Virus record (IMG/VR): IMGVR_UViG_3300030060_002738
Coordinates: 34,041-98,040 of that record
DNA: 64,000 nt
Reading direction: 5' to 3' (one strand)
DNA from: a virus
Shown: positions 5,899-11,647 of the stretch, piece after piece
How the letters are laid out: each line of letters starts with the position of its first letter
How positions within the stretch are numbered: the stretch's first letter is position 1
The notes under the pieces: model-generated
What the model was told of the DNA's origin: nothing
Seen by the model: the letters and a program-made list of their open reading frames with translations, nothing else
The model's database searches: none
Position numbers and translations under genes: made by a program

Positions 5899-5961
5899 AC
5901 AAAGTTCTACCACCATATGGTAATACAACAAACATGGATTGTAAAATATGAGACTATATAA
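5899..5961 (+). promoter_or_regulatory. Compound operator copy 5 (degenerate right arm) plus TATA box
   Basis: ACAAAGT (5899-5905) and ACCATATGGT (5912-5921) match the other copies. The right arm is degenerate (ACAACAAAC). CTATATAA at 5954-5961 is a good TATA box. Transcription would start near 5983, upstream of the 6089 frame and the GNAT-like gene at 6311. From 5762 to 6088 I see no convincing gene, only the hairpin, this promoter and an AT-rich leader with a possible 18-codon hydrophobic frame at 6011. Confidence 0.55.
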
Positions 5962-6088
5962 ACTTCCGAACGTTTAATATTTTTACACCCTTAACAGAAA
6001 CTCCAACCATATGCCAAAATTTTTTTCCTGTTGTTTTTTAATCTCGTTAGTTAAAATAAACTACTAGGGTGTTATCCGCTCATACGTT

Positions 6089-6289
6089 ATGTCCCGTAAT
6101 AACCAACTTAAACGAAAATTTGTAAATTCGGGCGTTATACAAAAAGCGGCTTTTTATGCATTAACAGATACAAGTAAAAATGCATTATTTTGTAACAACA
6201 GACGATTTACAATTCCTTATCTTGGGAATAGAAAGAAAAAGACGAAAATAAATTCGCTAGTAGCGAAAAAATTCCGGGCCATTTTTTGA
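6089..6289 (+). CDS. Possible small basic protein (66 aa) in an AT-rich island
   Basis: The frame encodes a Lys/Arg/Asn-rich protein (MSRNNQLKRKFVNSG; later NRKKKTKINS). Codon choice (CGT, CGA, AAA, TTT) differs from the AGA/AAG/TTC preference of the surrounding viral genes. The AT-rich flank from about 5940 reinforces the impression of foreign or unconstrained DNA. It could be a recently acquired DNA-binding protein or a spurious frame in leader DNA. A TATA-like TTAAAATAAA lies about 30 bp upstream. Confidence 0.35.
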   Translation: MSRNNQLKRKFVNSGVIQKAAFYALTDTSKNALFCNNRRFTIPYLGNRKKKTKINSLVAKKFRAIF

Positions 6290-6310
6290 AAAAAGAAGGG
6301 GATAAACATA

Positions 6311-6784
6311 TTGCTACCTGTAAGAACCAACGAGAAGGGTGAATGGTTCTCAGGTTTTTTGAGAGAGAACGAAATTCAGGTCCGGTGGGGAGATGACTTC
6401 CTGACTGCTTTGGAAAAGGGATATCCTGAGCATGTCTGTGAGCGGTTGTTCGTTATTGGAAAGTTCGTAGATGACGAAGTTGTGGCCCACACATCGTTTG
6501 CTGATATGGGAAACTGGTACTTTATCGGTAACAACTACGTCAAACCGGGCCACAGGAAGAAGGGAATCCTGAAGGAAATGGTTTATCGAAGAAATCAGCG
6601 TTTGGCTCACTATCCTAAGATTGCAATCTTGAGACCGATAGAAGAAACAGTCCTAACTGAGTTAATTGGCTTCCTGCTGACCCTTGGATATTCAGAAGTA
6701 TTATCGTATGCCGATGTGTCGGATGTCATGCTAGAGTCCGAGTATGAGTTAATCTCAGACGAAGAACTATGGAGATGCGACTGA
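6311..6784 (+). CDS. GNAT-like acetyltransferase-fold protein
   Basis: 157 residues from TTG 6311, preceded by AAGGGGATAAACATA as ribosome site. The middle shows the GNAT pattern: a beta strand ending in VAHTSFADMGNWYFIGNNYV, then the loop and helix PGHRKKGILKEMVYRR in the place of the acetyl-CoA pyrophosphate loop (R-x-x-G), then PKIAILRPIEE and a C-terminal LGYSEVLSY strand. Substrate unknown. The 14510-14995 protein next to terminase has a comparable layout, so the virus encodes two. It heads the long rightward head-gene block. Confidence 0.6.
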   Translation: MLPVRTNEKGEWFSGFLRENEIQVRWGDDFLTALEKGYPEHVCERLFVIGKFVDDEVVAHTSFADMGNWYFIGNNYVKPGHRKKGILKEMVYRRNQRLAHYPKIAILRPIEETVLTELIGFLLTLGYSEVLSYADVSDVMLESEYELISDEELWRCD

Positions 6785-6849
6785 TGTATTACACGACTTC
6801 TTTTGATTTTGAGTTGCTATACAATCAGGGAGAGGTGTATCGAAAATGA
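6784..6849 (+). CDS. Coupled microprotein (21 aa)
   Basis: ATG 6784 overlaps the GNAT-like gene stop (TGATG) and its TGA overlaps the next ATG (ATGA at 6846), so the 21-residue peptide MYYTTSFDFELLYNQGEVYR-K exactly fills the gap. GGGAGAGGTG near its end is the ribosome site of the next gene, so it may act mainly as a coupling peptide. Support is positional only. Confidence 0.4.
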   Translation: MYYTTSFDFELLYNQGEVYRK

Positions 6850-7124
6850 GTTGGGAAGATGTATTGAAGAAACCACTTATTCCATCAGAAGAAGAGGTTG
6901 AAGAGATGCTCGATTTTATGAACGTCAGTCCTAGAATGAAGATGGCGAAGTTAGAACGTCAGATTCTAAGAGAGATTGAGAAGGAAGGAGGTGCTTTGGG
7001 AATGAAGAACCTGAAGCAGTTTGCTGATGAGGATAAGTTGAAAGAAGTTCTATCTAGCATGGAGAAAGAAGGCAAGATATTCATGCACAAGGATGGAGAC
7101 ATCTACACACATGAACCGAAGTGA
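6846..7124 (+). CDS. Head-block protein with N-terminal W-LK tag and winged-helix-like domain
   Basis: 92 residues beginning MSWEDVLKK, the first of many products with this N-terminal tag. After a short acidic linker, residues about 35-92 (ERQILREIEKEGG, then LKEVLSSMEKEGKIFMHKDG) look like a winged helix with a beta-hairpin wing, so DNA binding is possible. It precedes further tagged genes in tight spacing. I infer a protein destined for the prohead interior; the function itself is unknown. Confidence 0.65.
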   Translation: MSWEDVLKKPLIPSEEEVEEMLDFMNVSPRMKMAKLERQILREIEKEGGALGMKNLKQFADEDKLKEVLSSMEKEGKIFMHKDGDIYTHEPK

Positions 7125-7129
7125 TTTAG

Positions 7130-7444
7130 ATGAGTTGGGAAAAGATATTGAAAGGAAATGGTAAAGACCCGCAAAACCATACGTTTGCATTTGTTGTTGA
7201 ATGTGATGTTTACGATATGGATTCAGATGTTGTTGACTTTCATATGGAACAGGGCAGTGATTTGATAGAAAATATAGAAGATGCGATTGTTAAAGCATTA
7301 GACAAGAAGATAGGTGATGCCATATTTGACCTTCCTGTGGATATCAGTGGAATCGAAAGTGACATGGAAGAGTTAGAGATGGAAGGGTTTGACACTCTAG
7401 AAAACAGGGTTACCGTTTCTATTAGGGCTGTCGCAAAGAAGTGA
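7130..7444 (+). CDS. W-LK-tagged hypothetical protein (104 aa)
   Basis: Begins MSWEKILKG, then a single compact domain with alternating strands and helices (HTFAFVVECDVYDMDSD; then DLIENIEDAIVKALDKKIG; then VTVSIRAVAKK at the end). The beta-alpha-beta pattern is suggestive, but no family is recognised. Five bases separate it from the previous tagged gene. Confidence 0.65.
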   Translation: MSWEKILKGNGKDPQNHTFAFVVECDVYDMDSDVVDFHMEQGSDLIENIEDAIVKALDKKIGDAIFDLPVDISGIESDMEELEMEGFDTLENRVTVSIRAVAKK

Positions 7445-7449
7445 TTGAA

Positions 7450-7692
7450 ATGACATGGTTCGATGTTCTGAAACTCGACCCTTTGGAATACAACATGCGA
7501 ATGCGAGACAGGTTGGCTACCAAGCCTCCTTCAAAGCCAACAGCAGAGCCTTCACAAACCACTCCTACAAAACAACAGTGTGATGTCTGTGGGAGGATGA
7601 AACTAAACGTGAAGGAACGTGCTGATGGCTCTACTATCTGTTCAGTCTGTGAAGCAATGCAAAGGCGAAAAGATACTGAAGCAACAAGTTAA
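7450..7692 (+). CDS. W-LK-tagged zinc-ribbon protein (80 aa)
   Basis: I start it at ATG 7450 (MTWFDVLKLD) because this restores the tag at the N-terminus; GTG 7441 would add three residues. A Pro/Thr/Ser-rich linker leads to CDVCGRM and, 17 residues later, CSVCEAM, a standard two-knuckle zinc ribbon. Tag, flexible linker and small metal domain read like a modular cargo protein. Substrate or partner unknown. Confidence 0.65.
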   Translation: MTWFDVLKLDPLEYNMRMRDRLATKPPSKPTAEPSQTTPTKQQCDVCGRMKLNVKERADGSTICSVCEAMQRRKDTEATS

Positions 7693-7738
7693 TTAGAACA
7701 ATGTTTATTGTCCACAGTATATTCAGGAGGTTCAGGTT

Positions 7739-7933
7739 GTGTCATCAGCATACGATTCATCTTGGTTTAATATCCTGCGAGCGGAGGGCGCAGTTACATC
7801 AACCTCCCCCGGAACACAGGCACTATTCAATATAAGATTCGGGGGAAAAAGGAAGCATGGGAAAAAGAAAAGAAAGAAATCTAAAACCCATAAAGAAGGC
7901 AGAGATAGCACCCGGCTTGCCCGTAGACTTTGA
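7739..7933 (+). CDS. W-LR-tagged short basic protein, or N-terminal part of the next gene
   Basis: GTG 7739 follows CAGGAGGTTCAGGTT, a good ribosome site. The product starts MSSAYDSSWFNILRAEG, a tag variant seven residues in, and ends in a very basic stretch (GGKRKHGKKKRKKSKTHK). Its last third overlaps the 7857-8945 gene in another frame. A +1 shift within about 7836-7931 would fuse the tag to that 362-residue protein, which has no N-terminal tag of its own. Basic tails also occur in other tagged proteins here, so an independent 64-residue product is equally possible. Confidence 0.5.
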   Translation: MSSAYDSSWFNILRAEGAVTSTSPGTQALFNIRFGGKRKHGKKKRKKSKTHKEGRDSTRLARRL

Positions 7934-8945
7934 AGGCGAGATTCCTAACTTCGCTGCTCTTTACAATCGATGGGAGAAAAAGGCGGAGCAGTTCAAGATT
8001 GACTACACTGGTAGAACGAACACCAACGTTTTAGATTGGATTGGAAATATCGGACAGAAGGGAAGGGCCAAGCCTGATGGTTCGACTGGCACAGCAGTAG
8101 CCCCTCCTCAAGAGTACATCGACAGAGCCAAAGATGCTGGAACGAAGGATGAGTATTCTTCTGAGCAGATATCAGCGATAAAGCAACTTCAACAGTACCT
8201 CATAGAGAACAAGAACTCAACGACATCAGAGGTTAATCCTGCCAATATCAAATTCAACGACATTCGCTCTTTTGATAAGAGCGGGAAGATACTTTCTAGA
8301 AGGGATGTGTATGGTGATTTCAGAACCAAACAGTTTGTGAAGTATCAAGCAAGGCACAAGAAGAAGACCTTCGCACCTGCGGATACTCACTATCTTTCTA
8401 GACAGCCCGGTAAGGCAAGACCCCCTACTTGGCAAGCATTGTTTGGGAATACCAAAGATGTCGCTTTGGACTTCAATAGTCCTAGTCTTCTGATGATAGC
8501 CACTTTCACTCTCGATGCCTTTGCTAGTGGAAAGGCGAAGGGAAAAAACACCAAGGCAAGACCATTCAACCTAACTAGGGTTAGGCCAAGCATCAGGGGA
8601 GAGGCAGCGAAGTGGGCTTACGAGAACATAAGCGATTTGAAAACTTGGTTCGATAGCAAGATGAAGGACTCTTCATACCTTTACACGACTGGTAATCTGA
8701 ATGACAGAAAATTACACAGAGACATCAAGGAGAGACCCTTCAAGTTGACAGATAATGAATCCAAGAAATTGCTAGAGTGGGTAGGGGCAGATGTGAATGT
8801 CGATTTGGATAAGGTCTTCATCAATCTATCAAGAAGGCAACTTAGGAATATGGCAGAAATTGCTGGTTTTGAGAATCAAAAAGAAAAAGAGGAAGTGAAA
8901 AAGCACGATTCCTCGGATTGGAGAGAAATTGTAAAGGCGGTATAG
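7857..8945 (+). CDS. Hypothetical head-block protein with C-terminal W-VK motif (362 aa)
   Basis: 362 residues, basic N-terminus (MGKRKERNLKPIKKAE), mixed charged body, no recognised domain. The last residues are SSDWREIVKAV, so the tag-like motif occurs here at the C-terminus. AGGAAGC just before ATG 7857 could serve as a ribosome site; the alternative is expression as a frameshifted extension of the 7739 frame. Probably a virion or head assembly protein from its position. Confidence 0.6.
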   Translation: MGKRKERNLKPIKKAEIAPGLPVDFEGEIPNFAALYNRWEKKAEQFKIDYTGRTNTNVLDWIGNIGQKGRAKPDGSTGTAVAPPQEYIDRAKDAGTKDEYSSEQISAIKQLQQYLIENKNSTTSEVNPANIKFNDIRSFDKSGKILSRRDVYGDFRTKQFVKYQARHKKKTFAPADTHYLSRQPGKARPPTWQALFGNTKDVALDFNSPSLLMIATFTLDAFASGKAKGKNTKARPFNLTRVRPSIRGEAAKWAYENISDLKTWFDSKMKDSSYLYTTGNLNDRKLHRDIKERPFKLTDNESKKLLEWVGADVNVDLDKVFINLSRRQLRNMAEIAGFENQKEKEEVKKHDSSDWREIVKAV

Positions 8946-8948
8946 AAA

Positions 8949-9041
8949 ATGAAGTGTAGAGGAATAAAGGAAGTACACCATGATAATATGGCAATAACGA
9001 CATGTTGCCCGTATTGTTACACAAATTGTTGGGGTGGTTGA
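8949..9041 (+). CDS. Cysteine-rich microprotein (30 aa)
   Basis: ATG 8949 begins three bases after the previous stop. The 30-residue product has Cys at residue 3 and then CCPYCYTNC near the end, enough for one zinc site with HH at 10-11. It fills the gap before the 9043 gene exactly, with overlap of its stop region. Similar Cys-rich microproteins lie at 2830 and 3423. Confidence 0.45.
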   Translation: MKCRGIKEVHHDNMAITTCCPYCYTNCWGG

Positions 9042-9042
9042 A

Positions 9043-9228
9043 ATGGATTGGAAAAAAATTCTGAAAGAAGAGATGACTGAGGAAGAGAGAAAGAAGTACA
9101 TGAAGAGATTAGCAGAGTTGCAGCGATTGGAGGAAAACATGAAGCGAGACGTAGAAGGAACTGCTGAAGCATTCAGAGAAGGAGAATCTCTTGAACAGTA
9201 TAAGAAAAGAATGGGATACAACTTCTAG
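9043..9228 (+). CDS. W-LK-tagged helical protein (61 aa)
   Basis: Start ATG 9043 (MDWKKILKEEM) is chosen over GTG 9034 because it places the tag at the N-terminus. The rest is a continuous charged helix (ERKKYMKRLAELQRLEENMK) ending in ESLEQYKKRMGYNF, probably a coiled coil. A short helical cargo or scaffold-interacting protein is inferred. Confidence 0.6.
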   Translation: MDWKKILKEEMTEEERKKYMKRLAELQRLEENMKRDVEGTAEAFREGESLEQYKKRMGYNF

Positions 9229-9236
9229 GTGATTGG

Positions 9237-9893
9237 ATGATTACGAGAAAGCGGTGTCCTCTCTGTATGCATGAGGATAGAGCCATGTTTGAGAGTGACT
9301 TAGAGGAGATGAGTTACACCGCAGATGCTCTTGACCAACAAATGGGTTGGAAAAGTGGCACAACAGCAAAGCATCAGAGGAATCACATGGGAGGATATGT
9401 CGATTCTGCCAATCCAAGTTGTAATATCTGCACAAGTCCAATGAGAAACGAGTTAGAAGCCCAACTTCATGCCGGAGAACTTACTCCTTCGCAGGTTGGA
9501 GAGATGGTTGAGAGTTCAGAGGTGCAAGTAATGCGTCATATGGAGAAACATCTTAAGCCAATCGTGCAACAATCTGCGGCAAATCTGATTGCAGCGAGAG
9601 AAGTCGATGAAATTCAGACCTTGAGCGTCAACGTTCAGCGATTGGAGCAAAAAATTGATACACTTTTCTCTGAAGATTCGACAGACCCGAAATATATCGA
9701 CTCATTGACTAAATTAGCGAAGGAAGTTCGTGAATCTCTGAAGTATTTGCTAGAGTTCAAGGGCAAACTAGTGCATAAGAGACAAGATACCATCATCGTT
9801 CATCAGATGCAGGTCATCAAAGAGGTTCTAGCACAGAATCATCCTGAAGTTTGGTTGGATGTAAGAGACAAAATGCAGGAGAAGATGCAATGA
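9237..9893 (+). CDS. DNA-binding protein with two zinc-HTH-like repeats, candidate small terminase
   Basis: ATG 9237 follows TAGGTGATTGG. The 218-residue product has two similar units: CPLCMHEDRAMFESDL ending in KHQRNH, and CNICTSPMRNELEAQL ending in RHMEKH. Each couples a CxxC knuckle to a helix-turn-helix-like stretch and a closing HxxxH, so each probably binds one zinc and DNA. The C-terminal half (NVQRLEQKIDTLF onward) is a coiled coil for oligomerisation. DNA-binding plus oligomerisation domains upstream of terminase suit a small terminase or a late regulator. It lacks the W-LK tag. Confidence 0.5.
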   Translation: MITRKRCPLCMHEDRAMFESDLEEMSYTADALDQQMGWKSGTTAKHQRNHMGGYVDSANPSCNICTSPMRNELEAQLHAGELTPSQVGEMVESSEVQVMRHMEKHLKPIVQQSAANLIAAREVDEIQTLSVNVQRLEQKIDTLFSEDSTDPKYIDSLTKLAKEVRESLKYLLEFKGKLVHKRQDTIIVHQMQVIKEVLAQNHPEVWLDVRDKMQEKMQ

Positions 9894-11647
9894 GTTGGCA
9901 AGAGGTTCTCAAAGAAAAGAAGGTTGAAGCAAAACCTGTTGCTGAACCAATAAAGAAACAGGAAGTCAAGGACTTTCCAATAAAACCCGATTCAGCCACA
10001 TTCAAGATTTGGCAAGCAGCGTCTAAGGATGATACATGGGCGGATTACACAAAAGACGGTTTGACTTCTTCCCAAGTCCAATCTGTTCAGAAGGCAAAGA
10101 GACTTCTTCAAGGGGAAGTTGTGAACATCGGAGGAACTGACTTTCAGTTAAAGGACAGAGATGCGGTAGGTAATGTCAATGCGATTATTTCTAGATTGGA
10201 TAACATAACACCAAAGAAAACTAGTCTTACTGCGAAGAGAAGAAAGGTTAATGCCGATGTAAAACACTTCATTCAGAATGAGAAGTATGATGAACTTCTC
10301 AATCTACTAGAAGGTAGAGGACAAGACAAGTATGCAGGGAAGTTATCGAATGTTGCTCAAAGGGCAAGAAAAATAATTCAAGAGTCTAAGATACTGAAGA
10401 ACAAGATACTCAGTGGTGCTGAAGACAAGCATCCTGAGTTGGTTAGGATAAAGGAAATTCTAAAGATAGGAGGAGTTCCTCAGATTGAGATAAATCAGAC
10501 AATTCCCGAACCCACTGTTGTTTCTTACATCAAGAAGATAATGGCACTTAACTTCAGTAAGAACTCAAGGAACAAGACGGACTTCATCTATGAGGATGCA
10601 AACGACCAACTTGCTAGGAATATATTCGGACACACCAAGATTCTTCCTTCATTGGAGTTCATCTTGGATAACGAGGGACTGAATGAGAGCAACATACCAA
10701 CAGCCTACAAGAAGAGAAACGTGATTGAGAACATCGCTTTGCAGAAGTTGATTGCTGGTGTTCTATCAGAGGAGAACAAGGATGCTCAGAAATCCATCAA
10801 CAGTATCTACGACAAGTACAAGGAAGACATCGAGGCATTCTACGGGAGAGAGGGGGAGACTCCTGAAGAGGCAGAGAAAAGGCAGAAACTTCGTAATGAG
10901 AGCAGGGGGAAGTGGGATGCCATATCAAGGAAGGGCAACAAAGCAAGAAGGGACTTCTTCGCAGAGATTAGGGAAGATGATGACACCAATGCTTACTTTG
11001 AGGACTTGATGGCCGAAGTGACAGAGGACAAGACAAACAAGATGACATCGGAGATTAGAGATGAACTCGTAGAGGCGTTGCAGAACAGTGACCCCGATGA
11101 CTTCACAGCCTCTCTCAAAAAACTAGGAATCCAAGACACGTTTGATGACATGGAAGAGATTGATGAAAAGTTAGACGTTGACAAGACAATAGATGCTTTA
11201 GTGCAAATGAAGACATTGCCTAATGGTCTAGTAAGACCTGTTGCGGGAACAGAGGAGACTCTCAGATACTTTGACGAGCAGGAGATTGATGCTTGGTCTA
11301 TCTTAGAGGATGTGATAGATGATGACATCACAACTTTCGATGCAGGACAGACTGGAACACTAGACAAGATTGTTATCATACAGAAGAGACTTGGGGAACT
11401 GTATGATGTTGAGCCTGAGATAGATGAGGAGGATGTCGAGAACGGAGACATGACCAGCGAGGAGTTCAAGCAGTTGATTCTAGATACTTACAGCCCGATT
11501 CGTAAAGCGTTCCTTGAGGGCGTTGCAAAGAGGATGAAGGACATTAGTGCAGAAGGGAAGGTTCTAGGAAAGAAGATAAAGAGTTCACAAGGCGGTTTCG
11601 TTGAACCTGCCATTTGGATTCAGATACAATTAGGGGTGAGCGAGTGA
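9890..11647 (+). CDS. Large W-LK-tagged charged protein (585 aa)
   Basis: The frame extends to 9851, but ATG 9890 overlaps the previous stop (ATGA) and gives MSWQEVLKEKK, so it is the real start. After a Pro/Lys linker the protein is long, highly charged and mostly helical (for example KAKRLLQGEVVNI; KYAGKLSNVAQRARKI). No enzyme motif is visible. By size, tag and place before terminase I infer an abundant internal head or ejection protein. Confidence 0.6.
   Translation: MSWQEVLKEKKVEAKPVAEPIKKQEVKDFPIKPDSATFKIWQAASKDDTWADYTKDGLTSSQVQSVQKAKRLLQGEVVNIGGTDFQLKDRDAVGNVNAIISRLDNITPKKTSLTAKRRKVNADVKHFIQNEKYDELLNLLEGRGQDKYAGKLSNVAQRARKIIQESKILKNKILSGAEDKHPELVRIKEILKIGGVPQIEINQTIPEPTVVSYIKKIMALNFSKNSRNKTDFIYEDANDQLARNIFGHTKILPSLEFILDNEGLNESNIPTAYKKRNVIENIALQKLIAGVLSEENKDAQKSINSIYDKYKEDIEAFYGREGETPEEAEKRQKLRNESRGKWDAISRKGNKARRDFFAEIREDDDTNAYFEDLMAEVTEDKTNKMTSEIRDELVEALQNSDPDDFTASLKKLGIQDTFDDMEEIDEKLDVDKTIDALVQMKTLPNGLVRPVAGTEETLRYFDEQEIDAWSILEDVIDDDITTFDAGQTGTLDKIVIIQKRLGELYDVEPEIDEEDVENGDMTSEEFKQLILDTYSPIRKAFLEGVAKRMKDISAEGKVLGKKIKSSQGGFVEPAIWIQIQLGVSE

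Noticed and set aside
10993-11469. Long minus-strand frames inside the large head genes (also 39830-40687, 52673-53458 and many in the fibres)
   Set aside because: Ser/Leu/Val/Thr-rich antisense shadows that follow from the codon bias of the plus-strand genes; no ribosome sites and no homology-like motifs.
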